Shown: piece after piece, positions 23,471-31,364 of the stretch
Layout: each line of letters starts with the position of its first letter
Numbering within the stretch: position 1 is the first letter of the stretch
Assembly (NCBI GenBank): GCA_934322085.1
Contig: CAKRGF010000023.1
Coordinates: 1 to 40,751, forward strand
Source: an uncultured Eubacterium sp.
GTDB lineage: Bacteria; Bacillota; Clostridia; Lachnospirales; Lachnospiraceae
Length of the DNA stretch: 40,751 nucleotides
Direction of reading: 5' to 3'
Position numbers and translations under genes: made by a program
Notes under the pieces: generated by a model
Database searches by the model: none
What the model saw: the letters and a program-made list of their open reading frames with translations, nothing else
What the model was told of the DNA's origin: nothing

Positions 23471-24492
23471 CTCTTAAAGAGAAACTTTTTAAGTGCGGAT
23501 TTGTTGCTTGGCAAATCCGGTACAAGACACGACTGACCGCGAATTGTCTGGCTTGTATAGCCGCCTTCAATCGGCAGGCTGAACTGATGGATTTTTGTCG
23601 TACCCATCCGTACAACAGCAAGCAGATATGAATAAATATCCCGCTCATCTACATCTGTTTTTACGTTTGGCATAATCACTTCTGCCAGTTCAATCATCTC
23701 TTCCGGAGACAACTGTTTTACCTTCTTAAGAATTGCCTGCATCGTCAGACGCTGACGTTCTGTTCTTCCGTAATCATCTCCTTTTCCGCTTGCCGTATAA
23801 ACGCCCGGATAATGACCGTCCGGCTGTCTCTTACCATGACGGATTCGGCAGTAGCCAAGTGCCTGCTGCCCGTTAAAGATTTGTTTTCCCTTTTTCACAC
23901 TGCGGTACTTTCTTCGTTTGATATAATTGGTCTGGCGAAGATTGAGCGCTTCTGAATCAGTTAGATTCACCTCAATGCCACCAAGTTCATCAATGACATT
24001 GACAAAGGCATCGAAATTCACTTCCACATAGCCATCTAATTTAATACCAAAATTTTTCGCTAACGTTTTGTAGAGCAATTTAATACCACCAAACGAGTAA
24101 GCAGCATTTAACTTATAACCACCATACCCTGGTATGTCCACATACATATCACGCATCAAAGAAGTCAATTTTAATTTGTTATGCTTAATGTCTAACGTAG
24201 CAATCATCATGGAATCTGAACGTCTCTCAACATTTTTATCCTGTTCATCTAAGTTTTTATCTGCTCCGACCAATAAAATATTCACAATGTCAGTATCGCT
24301 GTCTAACGCATATTTGCTTAAATCCATTCCTGATACTTTATTCGATTTGTCATAATTCATCAAACCTAACATTTTATCTCCGGTATGTTTGACATAAGCC
24401 AAACCGCTGCCTGCGGTCATCGACAGCAAAATACCAATCACAAGAAATATTCTTGCCACAATCTTCCCTTTTCCCGCTTTTGTTTTACCCAT
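23467..24492 (-). CDS. LytR-CpsA-Psr (LCP) family cell-wall glycopolymer ligase
   Basis: This 341-residue membrane-anchored protein is of the family that attaches teichoic acids, capsules or other glycopolymers to peptidoglycan. A single N-terminal membrane helix (about 13-33) puts the catalytic domain outside. Family signatures: VNILLVGADKN, RSDSMMIATLD with the conserved Arg and Asp, SLMRDMYVDIPG, KLNAAYSFGG, ELGGIEVNLTD, and CRIRHG with a catalytic-region Arg. GRTERQRL is also typical. The site GAGAGG lies 6 nt before the ATG. It lies 29 nt downstream of two glycosyltransferase genes, so the three probably build and attach a surface polysaccharide. Confidence 0.93.
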   Translation of the reverse strand: MGKTKAGKGKIVARIFLVIGILLSMTAGSGLAYVKHTGDKMLGLMNYDKSNKVSGMDLSKYALDSDTDIVNILLVGADKNLDEQDKNVERRSDSMMIATLDIKHNKLKLTSLMRDMYVDIPGYGGYKLNAAYSFGGIKLLYKTLAKNFGIKLDGYVEVNFDAFVNVIDELGGIEVNLTDSEALNLRQTNYIKRRKYRSVKKGKQIFNGQQALGYCRIRHGKRQPDGHYPGVYTASGKGDDYGRTERQRLTMQAILKKVKQLSPEEMIELAEVIMPNVKTDVDERDIYSYLLAVVRMGTTKIHQFSLPIEGGYTSQTIRGQSCLVPDLPSNKSALKKFLFKS

Positions 24493-24521
24493 ATCAGGCC
24501 TCTCTTTCTATTCTCTCGTAT

Positions 24522-25442
24522 TTACAATAAGAAAAACAATCCTGCATTTCGAATCAGACCGCTTTTCAAAAAACCATACCGCAATGCCAGATATCGTCTG
24601 CCAAAAAAGGAAGCATCTGCCATTGCTGCAAACTTCGTTGCCGTTTTTCTCTGTTCTTTGGTCATCTGCGAATCAAAGACCCGCAAAAAAGCTTTTCCCT
24701 GCCGATACGTGTCAAAAAGTACCTGCCGCTGCTCTTTCATTTTGGAAATTCTTTTTTTTAAGTAACCGGAATACGATGTTCCTCCGATTTGATTTCCTTC
24801 GTGCTGGCGGTACATAAGTGTCGCCTCCGGCAAATATCCGATGGCACCAAAATGACTGCATATCAAAGCAAGCCACCAGTCGTGCACCCGTATTTCTTCC
24901 GGCAGTTCTTTCAGATACGGAAGAATTACCCGGTTCATCATAATGGTGCAGCCAATACACTTATTTTCCATAAAAAGATGTGCGGTGTCAACCTTTTTTA
25001 CATTTAGATGACTCATTTCGTGAAAACGTCCCAGTTTTTTACCGGTACTGCTGTCAAAATTCATGGCATCGGTAAAAACAAGAACAGGCTTTTCCGGATT
25101 TTCTCTCTCCATCTGCTTCATTTTCTCTAAAGTAAGTTCCACCTTATCCCGATTCCAGATATCGTCCTGGTCACACAACATAATATAAGGACTGTCACAG
25201 CACACAATGCCAGACATAAAATTTTTTATATACCCTTGATTTGTCTTATTTTCAAAGAGACGGACACGACTGTCCTTTTTTTCATATTCCTTTACAATCG
25301 AAACCGTGTCATCCGTGGAGCCGTCATCACATACATCCACTAAAATATCCGGATAACTCTGCGAGAGTAGGGAATCCAACTGCTCTTTTATATATTTTTC
25401 CCCATTATATGACGCCATCACAATCTCAACTTGTTCTTTCAC
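24522..25442 (-). CDS. Family 2 glycosyltransferase (rhamnosyltransferase-like), second of a pair
   Basis: This 306-residue GT-A fold enzyme transfers a sugar from a nucleotide donor during surface polysaccharide synthesis. It starts with VEIVMASYNGEKYIKEQ, followed by the donor-binding CDDGSTDDT and the metal-binding DQDDIW. These motifs resemble rhamnosyl- and related transferases of cell-wall polysaccharide loci; donor and acceptor cannot be read from sequence. The start is a GTG at 25442 that overlaps the stop of the upstream transferase by 4 nt (GTGA), with GGAGG 8 nt before it. A hydrophobic C-terminal end (NAGLFFLL) could touch the membrane. Confidence 0.9.
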   Translation of the reverse strand: MKEQVEIVMASYNGEKYIKEQLDSLLSQSYPDILVDVCDDGSTDDTVSIVKEYEKKDSRVRLFENKTNQGYIKNFMSGIVCCDSPYIMLCDQDDIWNRDKVELTLEKMKQMERENPEKPVLVFTDAMNFDSSTGKKLGRFHEMSHLNVKKVDTAHLFMENKCIGCTIMMNRVILPYLKELPEEIRVHDWWLALICSHFGAIGYLPEATLMYRQHEGNQIGGTSYSGYLKKRISKMKEQRQVLFDTYRQGKAFLRVFDSQMTKEQRKTATKFAAMADASFFGRRYLALRYGFLKSGLIRNAGLFFLL

Positions 25443-26368
25443 TCCTTATCCCTCCAATACGATGGGTTCATCGAAAATTTCTTTACCAGCCAGAGCGGAA
25501 GTTTATCATACTTTTTGCCAAACCGGTATCCCAAAAACTTAAAGCCGCTTTGGAAAATCAAATCCGGCACAAGATACCATTTTCCATGGCGGAACAAATA
25601 TTTCATCGTGTTTTTCACTAACCGCATTCCCTCGGATTCCGATTTCACCGCATCGAAAATTTCATGATACTGGCGCTGGGAAACTGCCAAATCAAAATTT
25701 CTCGTAAACTGCTGCCTGTAAGTGTATTTATGAGCGTGGATAACCATTGCCTCTGCCACATAAGCAATTTTATATCCCGCCTGTATCACTTTCGATGCCA
25801 TAATCATGTCTTCATTAAAAATGGTATGAAGCACAAAACCGCCCATTTTCTCGTACACGCCTTTGCGGTACATTGCGCAGACATTTGAGCAGAAATACGT
25901 TTTAATCCCCATTGTTTCCAAATCCTTTTTGGATTTCACAAGACTTTTTGCCGGATAATTAAACTCTCTTGTATAATGTTCAATCACACCAACCGTGTCA
26001 TCCGGTAACTGTCTTCCATAAGCAGTTGCTGCTTCTTCCTTTTCCATTGCCTGTACCAGATTCTCAATGAGATAAGCATCAACCGGAACCGCATCCTGCG
26101 TCATAAAGAGCATATAATCTGCCTTTGACAAAGCCGCCCCTTTATTTCTGGTGCCGCCATGGTCAAAATCCTTTTTTTCAATCGGAACAATCTCCGCATT
26201 TTCCGCCTTTTGCAGCATCTGTAAAACTTCTTCATCTTCTTTTTTCTCAACTAATGTCTGCATAAAAAACACATGCGAAGGTTTTACCGTCTGTTTGTTC
26301 AGCCAGTCAATTAATTTTGTCAGTTTTTCTCTCTCCGGACGGTATACCGGAATAATTACATCAACCAC
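25439..26368 (-). CDS. Family 2 glycosyltransferase (rhamnosyltransferase-like), first of a pair
   Basis: This 309-residue GT-A fold glycosyltransferase begins VDVIIPVYRP. It carries FDHGGTRNKGA, a motif typical of rhamnosyltransferase-like GT2 proteins, then TQDAVPVD as the DXD-like metal site, and later NVCAMYRKGVYEKMGGF and FNEDM. The C-terminal third is basic, suggesting contact with a polyprenyl-linked membrane acceptor. The start is a GTG at 26368, 8 nt after AGAGAGGA. It lies 18 nt after metH with no terminator between them, so it may be transcribed from the metH promoter. Confidence 0.9.
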   Translation of the reverse strand: MVDVIIPVYRPEREKLTKLIDWLNKQTVKPSHVFFMQTLVEKKEDEEVLQMLQKAENAEIVPIEKKDFDHGGTRNKGAALSKADYMLFMTQDAVPVDAYLIENLVQAMEKEEAATAYGRQLPDDTVGVIEHYTREFNYPAKSLVKSKKDLETMGIKTYFCSNVCAMYRKGVYEKMGGFVLHTIFNEDMIMASKVIQAGYKIAYVAEAMVIHAHKYTYRQQFTRNFDLAVSQRQYHEIFDAVKSESEGMRLVKNTMKYLFRHGKWYLVPDLIFQSGFKFLGYRFGKKYDKLPLWLVKKFSMNPSYWRDKE

Positions 26369-26386
26369 TATTGAAATCCTCTCTTC

Positions 26387-28801
26387 TTATTTCTCAAGCA
26401 GACGGTTCACTACTTTAACCGCCTCTCTGGCATCTGCCGAATAGCCATCTGCTCCAATTTCCTCTGCAAAACTTTCAGTCACAACTGCTCCGCCAATAAT
26501 AATCTTGGCTTTTACGCCCTGTTTTTTGGCCTCGTCCACAACTTCTTTCATCTCCATCATCGTTGTTGTCATAAGGGCAGACAGACCAATAATCGAAGCA
26601 TTCTCCGCTTTCGCAGTATCTAGGATTGTCTGTGTCTCCACATCTTTTCCCAAATCAATGACATGATAACCATAGTTCTTCAGCATCAGTGCCACCAGAT
26701 TTTTTCCAATATCGTGAATATCACCCTTTACCGTCGCCACCACAATAGTTGCCAGTTTTTCATTTCCTCTTGCAGCCTCTAAAAGCGGCTCTAAACGGTT
26801 AATTGCCTTTTCCATCGTTTCGGCGCTGGCAATAAGCTGAGGAAGAAAATATTTCTTCTGCTCAAACAATTCACCGACATAATTAATTGCCGCAATCAAA
26901 TACTTATCAATAATCTCAGACGGCTCCGTTCCTTTTTTCAGTTCTTCCTCCACAAGTTCGAGCACGTGTCCACTCTTTCCTTTGACAACCGCTAAATACA
27001 AAGGATGTCCGTCTTCCTCTGCAACTTCATTCTTTGGCTGGCTCTGCGTAATCACAGCTCCCGCCACACCATTAATATAATGTAAATCCGCTTCTTCTTT
27101 ATTCAAAAGCAAATCCGTAGCAAGTGCGGCATTGACAAGCAATGTCTGAGATGGATTCGCAATTGCCATCGTAAGTCCCTGTCCAATCGCAAGTGTTAAA
27201 AATGCTGTATTAACAAAAACACGTTCCGGCAGTCCAAAGGATATATTGGAAAGACCGCAAATCGTTGCCACGCCCAAATCATTTTTACAGTATCGTATCG
27301 TCTCCAACACTTCCAGTGCGGCATTTTTATTTGCCCCTATCGTAGCCACCAAACCATCCACAACAATGTCTTCTTCTGCCATTCCCTGGCGTTTTGCCTC
27401 GTCTAATATTGTATGGATAATCGTTTTTTTCTCATCCAAATCTTTTGGAAGTCCGGCATCCGACAAAGGAAGCAGAATAAACATAGCACCATATTTTTTT
27501 GCAATCGGTATTAATTTTTCAAACTTTTCCGGTTCCAGAGAAATTGAATTAATCAAAGCTCGTCCCGGATAAATACGAAGGGCACTTTCCACAACGTCAA
27601 CATAACTTGAATCAATGCTAAGTGGCAAATCCACTGTCATCGTCAACTCATTAACCGCACGTAACATCATCTCTTTTTCGTCAATTCCGTTCATTCCCAT
27701 ATTGACGTCCAGAATTGATGCACCTAATTTTTCCTGTTCTTCCGCCATATCCATGACAAGACTCAAATCACCCGCGCGAAGTTTTTCCTGCAGTGCTTTT
27801 TTCCCGGTAGGATTAATTCGCTCGCCGACGATTCGAAATCTTCCATCTAATGAAATCGGCGTAATGTTGCGCTCCGTTGTCAAGGCACGGATACTTTTTC
27901 TCTCCGGAATTTCTCTTGCTTTTTTCTCTTTTAACCGGCTGACAAGTTTCTGAATATGCTCCGGCGTTGTTCCACAGCATCCGCCAAGCACAGTTGCCCC
28001 AACATCCACAAGCGGCATCATTGCCTCTGAAAAACTCTCAGCATCCATATCGTAACACGTCACACCATCCTGCAAAAACGGCAGTCCGGCATTCGGTTTT
28101 ACAACAAGTGGAACACAAGCATACTCCGCCATTGCTTTTACCGCATCTACCATCTTGTCCGGTCCTGTCGAACAGTTAATTCCGATGGCATCCGCCCCCA
28201 TCGACTGCAAAACAACCAATGCTGTCTCAGGGCTCGTTCCATACAACGTCCGTCCATCCTCTTGGTACGTAAGCGTCACAAGCGCCGGTATGTCACAAGT
28301 TTCTTTTACCGCCAGCAAGGCAGCACGGCATTCCTGCAAACTCATCATCGTCTCAATCGCAAATAAATCGACGCCCTCTTCCACCAACAAACTGACCTGC
28401 TGTTTATAAACATCTACCAGTTCTTCAAACGGCATACTTCCAATCGGTTCCAACTGCTGCCCGGTCATGGAAATATCCCCGGCAACATAAATTTTGCGGT
28501 CTGTTTTACTTCTGCGAATTGCTTCTTTTGTAAGACCCACCAATGTTTTCGTAAGTTCTTCCTGCTTAGACGCAAGTCCATATTCATCTAATTTAATTCG
28601 ATTACAGGTAAATGTCGGTGTATAAAGGACATCAGAACCTGCCTCAATATATCGGCACTGCAAGTCAATAAACACTTCCGGGTGTTTTGCAATCCACTGC
28701 TCCGGACAGTCCCCGCTTTCCATACCGGCCTGCTGCAAATTCGAGCCAGTTGCGCCGTCTAATACCACAAATCCTTGTCGTAAAAATTCTCTAAAATCCA
28801 C
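26387..28801 (-). CDS. metH: Cobalamin-dependent methionine synthase lacking the reactivation domain
   Basis: This 804-residue enzyme methylates homocysteine to methionine with methylcobalamin and methyltetrahydrofolate. The homocysteine domain (1-300) has zinc ligands Cys210, Cys275 and Cys276. The pterin-binding domain (about 320-580) begins RFRIVGERINPTGKK. The cobalamin cap and Rossmann domains (about 600-804) contain DIHDIG (694-699) with the cobalt-ligating His696. Full-length MetH is about 1,200 residues; the C-terminal SAM-binding reactivation domain is absent. This short form is common in Clostridia and needs a separate reactivation protein, not found here. The start is a GTG at 28801 with a modest GAGG site upstream. 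No cobalamin or SAM riboswitch precedes it. Confidence 0.95.
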   Translation of the reverse strand: MDFREFLRQGFVVLDGATGSNLQQAGMESGDCPEQWIAKHPEVFIDLQCRYIEAGSDVLYTPTFTCNRIKLDEYGLASKQEELTKTLVGLTKEAIRRSKTDRKIYVAGDISMTGQQLEPIGSMPFEELVDVYKQQVSLLVEEGVDLFAIETMMSLQECRAALLAVKETCDIPALVTLTYQEDGRTLYGTSPETALVVLQSMGADAIGINCSTGPDKMVDAVKAMAEYACVPLVVKPNAGLPFLQDGVTCYDMDAESFSEAMMPLVDVGATVLGGCCGTTPEHIQKLVSRLKEKKAREIPERKSIRALTTERNITPISLDGRFRIVGERINPTGKKALQEKLRAGDLSLVMDMAEEQEKLGASILDVNMGMNGIDEKEMMLRAVNELTMTVDLPLSIDSSYVDVVESALRIYPGRALINSISLEPEKFEKLIPIAKKYGAMFILLPLSDAGLPKDLDEKKTIIHTILDEAKRQGMAEEDIVVDGLVATIGANKNAALEVLETIRYCKNDLGVATICGLSNISFGLPERVFVNTAFLTLAIGQGLTMAIANPSQTLLVNAALATDLLLNKEEADLHYINGVAGAVITQSQPKNEVAEEDGHPLYLAVVKGKSGHVLELVEEELKKGTEPSEIIDKYLIAAINYVGELFEQKKYFLPQLIASAETMEKAINRLEPLLEAARGNEKLATIVVATVKGDIHDIGKNLVALMLKNYGYHVIDLGKDVETQTILDTAKAENASIIGLSALMTTTMMEMKEVVDEAKKQGVKAKIIIGGAVVTESFAEEIGADGYSADAREAVKVVNRLLEK

Positions 28802-28821
28802 TCTTTTGTTGCCTCACTTTC

Positions 28822-28868
28822 AAAAAAATCCCCCATTTCACAATAGAATATCATGAAAAGAGGGATTT
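28822..28868 (-). terminator. Terminator after the class V aminotransferase gene
   Basis: On the minus strand a 15-position stem with one mismatch (28826-28840 with 28854-28868) and a 13-nt loop runs into seven consecutive Ts. It lies 13 nt after the aminotransferase stop codon. The metH promoter is embedded in the same hairpin. Confidence 0.85.
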
Positions 28869-28873
28869 TGCAA
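28845..28873 (-). promoter_or_regulatory. metH promoter nested in the terminator hairpin
   Basis: On the minus strand there is a -35 box TTGCAA (28868-28873), a 17-nt spacer and a -10 box TATTCT (28845-28850). The -10 box falls in the loop and the spacer in one arm of the terminator stem of the upstream gene. Confidence 0.55.
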
Positions 28874-28880
28874 TCTTCGC

Positions 28881-30008
28881 TTATAAGCTGCGGTAAAAAC
28901 TTTCTTTCATATCACACTGGCAGGAAAAGCCTAAATCATTTAATGCCTTCGTAAACGCAGATAACATATCTGCCACTTTCTCAACTCTTGCATTATTTCC
29001 CATATGTCCAAGACGGATTACTTTGCCGGCAAGGACATCAAAACAGCCGGATATCAGGATACCATATTTATCTTTCATGGTGTTGATAATATCTACATCA
29101 CGCAGCCCCTGTGGAACATTAATAACGGTCACAGTTGCAGAATCTCCGTAATCCAGATAAAGTGATAAGCCTGCCTCTTTCACCGCTTTTCTTACTGCCT
29201 CAGCAATCTTATGATGGCGGGCTACACGCTCGGTATCTTCCTTCACCAGTCTTACCGCCTCACAGAGACCATAAATATCACTGATTGGCATCGTGTATGG
29301 GAACCACTTATCTTTGTAATAGTTCTTAAATGTAAGAATATTACAGTAGAAAGAAGCCACTTTGGTTTTTCTGCTTTCCATTGCTTTCATGGCATCCTCA
29401 CTCACTGTAACAAATGCAAGTCCCGGAGGCGCCGACAAAGCCTTCTGTGAGCCGCCGCAAACCACATCAATCTGCCATTCATCGACTTTCACATCTTCAC
29501 CAAACATGGAAGCAACCGCATCGACTACCGTAAGAATCCCATACTGCCTTAACAGCGGGCAAATCTTACTGATATCATTGAGCACACCACTTGGTGTATC
29601 ACAGTGAACAACCGTTGCATACTTAAAATCATGATTCTCTTTTAAGTATTCTGCCAGATCTTCTACCACAACCGGATAGTGGTAATCGACGGTATATAAG
29701 GTTGGCTCTCCGCCATACAGACTTACAAAATCAGCAAAGCCTCTTCCAAAAATACCGTTATCAATAACTAATACCTTATCCCCCGGCTCTGTCAATGTTG
29801 CACAGGCAGCTTCCAAGGCAAGAATTCCTTCACCGCCCAGTACATAAGTCTCATTCTCTGTACCAAGAATATTCGATAAATCTTTACATACCTGATGGTA
29901 TTCTTCACAAAATACCTCATCTATATCCGGATTTCTAAATGCACGGCTTCTTGCCTCCATCACAGAAGCCGCCGGCATCGTAGGGCCCGGTGTCATCATC
30001 TGATACAT
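28881..30008 (-). CDS. Class V aminotransferase, resembling pyridoxamine-pyruvate transaminase
   Basis: This 375-residue fold-type I PLP-family enzyme would usually be labelled alanine-glyoxylate aminotransferase. The pyridoxal-binding Lys189 is in GGSQKALSAPPG and the ring-nitrogen Asp163 in VVDAVAS. What stands out is GGEGILALEAA, with Glu60 where AGT-type enzymes have a Ser/Thr-Gly phosphate loop. As I remember it, Mesorhizobium pyridoxamine-pyruvate transaminase has HGEPVLGLEAA here, and also shares HxDTPSG, the aromatic residue of GI/VF/YG, and RxGHMG (Arg332). The first of its two substrate arginines does not obviously align. That enzyme converts pyridoxamine to pyridoxal. The neighbour upstream is an ECF vitamin-uptake component, 35 nt away, which fits B6 salvage. 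The start is the ATG at 30008, 9 nt after AAAGG. The class is certain; the substrate is inferred. Confidence 0.85.
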   Translation of the reverse strand: MYQMMTPGPTMPAASVMEARSRAFRNPDIDEVFCEEYHQVCKDLSNILGTENETYVLGGEGILALEAACATLTEPGDKVLVIDNGIFGRGFADFVSLYGGEPTLYTVDYHYPVVVEDLAEYLKENHDFKYATVVHCDTPSGVLNDISKICPLLRQYGILTVVDAVASMFGEDVKVDEWQIDVVCGGSQKALSAPPGLAFVTVSEDAMKAMESRKTKVASFYCNILTFKNYYKDKWFPYTMPISDIYGLCEAVRLVKEDTERVARHHKIAEAVRKAVKEAGLSLYLDYGDSATVTVINVPQGLRDVDIINTMKDKYGILISGCFDVLAGKVIRLGHMGNNARVEKVADMLSAFTKALNDLGFSCQCDMKESFYRSL

Positions 30009-30043
30009 TCTTATCATCCTTTCTGTCCGTTCTTTTTCGCCAA

Positions 30044-30601
30044 TTAAGCTTCCATAGAACGTTTTACCTTTGTCATACCGACACGTGATACTAAAATAAT
30101 CGGAATGGCAATAATTGCTCCTGTTACAATCTGCATAATGTTGCCCGGAATCGAAGCCAGCGGCACAACAAAACTTGATGTAAGCAATACCTCAAACAAA
30201 TAATAACCAACTAATTTAATTGCAAGAACAACAACCGTTGCCGCAATCAGATTAACAATTGTTGGTTTTTTCTTTACAATCAAACCAAATACAAAGCCCA
30301 TCAGACCAACTACAATCAAAGTTGCCGGAGCATATACAATCCATGGAGAAAGTACATCCGACAAAGCCATACCAACGCCGCCGCAAATCGCACCAACACG
30401 CTTGCCAAAAAAGGCTGCAGCAAAAAACATCGGAACATTACCTAAGTGAACCAGACCACCTTTTGCCGGTATAATCTGCACCTGAATGTATCTTGTCAGT
30501 AAAAATGTCAAGGCAGCAAATACGCCGCACATCGTAATTTCGGATACTGTAATCTTGCCTGTACCCATCTGTACTGTTTGTTGTTTTGTTTTTGAATCCA
30601 T
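30044..30601 (-). CDS. ECF transporter substrate-binding (S) component
   Basis: This 185-residue integral membrane protein has about six hydrophobic segments and the S-component N-terminal pattern (ITMCGVFAALTFLLTRYI). Next comes a conserved loop, GGLVHLGNVPMFFAAAFFG, and then GGVGMALSDVLSPW, typical of vitamin-specific S components that plug into a shared EcfT-EcfA1A2 module. The energy-coupling genes are not here, so it is a group II component using a module encoded elsewhere. The specificity is not given by the sequence alone. Pairing with a PPAT-like aminotransferase suggests a B6 vitamer (pyridoxine or pyridoxamine), while hydroxymethylpyrimidine is an alternative for this subfamily. The site AGGAGG lies 8 nt before the ATG; it is the first gene of a two-gene operon. 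Confidence 0.9.
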   Translation of the reverse strand: MDSKTKQQTVQMGTGKITVSEITMCGVFAALTFLLTRYIQVQIIPAKGGLVHLGNVPMFFAAAFFGKRVGAICGGVGMALSDVLSPWIVYAPATLIVVGLMGFVFGLIVKKKPTIVNLIAATVVVLAIKLVGYYLFEVLLTSSFVVPLASIPGNIMQIVTGAIIAIPIILVSRVGMTKVKRSMEA

Positions 30602-30632
30602 TGTTTTGTCCTCCTGTATAAATTTCTCTCTT

Positions 30633-30660
30633 ATTATACAAAAGGCTGGCTATATGAAAA
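30633..30660 (-). promoter_or_regulatory. Promoter of the ECF S component / aminotransferase operon
   Basis: On the minus strand there is a perfect -10 box TATAAT (30633-30638), a 16-nt spacer and a weak -35 TTTTCA (30655-30660), about 32 nt before the start codon. Confidence 0.6.
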
Positions 30661-30661
30661 C

Positions 30662-30694
30662 TGCCAGTTTCTTATTTTTTTACCATGCCAGTTT
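30662..30694. repeat. Direct repeat TGCCAGTTT upstream of the ECF/aminotransferase promoter
   Basis: TGCCAGTTT occurs at 30662-30670 and again at 30686-30694, 24 nt apart, directly upstream of the weak -35 box. The proximal copy also extends into the near-palindrome AAACTG-C-CAGTTT. Two same-oriented copies upstream of a weak -35 are what an activator would use; MocR-type regulators of B6 genes bind such repeats, though this sequence is not a consensus I recognise. Confidence 0.5.
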
Positions 30695-31351
30695 TCAACC
30701 ATTTCTCTCCAAGGATGTTTTCCAGTTTTTTCGAAGTAACGCCGGATAAGACTCTAAATGGGCAAAATCATTAAATCTCTCAAGGATAAAAAAGTCTCTC
30801 TCCTCATCATATATCAAGTGGGTAAAACTTGTATTTTCGAGATCAATCCCAAATTTTAATTTGTTTTCCTGACCGGTATGAAGAATATCAGCACACACCG
30901 AACGTATTACGCCGCCATGCGTCACGATAGCAATCCTATCTTCTTCTCTTTGACAAATTTGTTTAATTTTAGGCATAACACGCCTGACAACATCACGTCC
31001 GCACTCACCGCCTTCCGGATAGGGAAGGTCTTCTTTATGAGACGCACGCTCCTTTCGAAAATCAGCATATTCCATGCGAATCTGTTCATCTGTTTTCCCG
31101 GTAAATCCACCAAAATGAATTTCTTCGATATCAGCCACTTCTTCCACCGGCAAATCCACACAGTGACCGATAATTTCTGCTGTCTCTTTTGCACGAATTA
31201 ACTGTGAACAGTATAGCTTTTCCAACTGATAAGAAACCAAACGCTTTCCGGCAAGTTCTGCCTGTTTTCGTCCGCTTTCATCTAGAGAAACATCGACATT
31301 ACACAATTTAGAGCACTGTCTTCCATGCCGAATCAAAAAGATATCTTTCAT
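30695..31351 (-). CDS. Histidine phosphatase family protein (phosphoglycerate mutase-like)
   Basis: This 218-residue cytoplasmic phosphatase of the branch-1 histidine phosphatase superfamily starts MKDIFLIRHGRQ (Arg8, His9, Gly10, the phospho-accepting His). It has the second Arg in SQLIRAKETA, the proton-donor region IEEIHFGGFTG and the second His in VTHGG. Related proteins act on small phosphorylated metabolites such as alpha-ribazole phosphate or sugar phosphates; the substrate here is unknown. I use the ATG at 31351, 7 nt after AGGAGGT; a 22-residue longer frame would run into the LytTR gene. It lies 13 nt after the LytTR regulator gene, in an operon of two regulators and a phosphatase. 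Confidence 0.9.
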   Translation of the reverse strand: MKDIFLIRHGRQCSKLCNVDVSLDESGRKQAELAGKRLVSYQLEKLYCSQLIRAKETAEIIGHCVDLPVEEVADIEEIHFGGFTGKTDEQIRMEYADFRKERASHKEDLPYPEGGECGRDVVRRVMPKIKQICQREEDRIAIVTHGGVIRSVCADILHTGQENKLKFGIDLENTSFTHLIYDEERDFFILERFNDFAHLESYPALLRKNWKTSLERNG

Positions 31352-31364
31352 CTTTCGCACCTCC

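Noticed and set aside
28802..28880. A SAM or cobalamin riboswitch ahead of metH
   Set aside because: The intergenic space is under 80 nt, is filled by the terminator/promoter, and lacks the conserved blocks of either class.
28881..30008. Plain annotation as alanine-glyoxylate aminotransferase
   Set aside because: The phosphate-loop region carries Glu60 in GGEGILALEAA and the neighbour is a vitamin ECF component, so I treat a B6-vitamer substrate as the better hypothesis, while keeping the class V family call.
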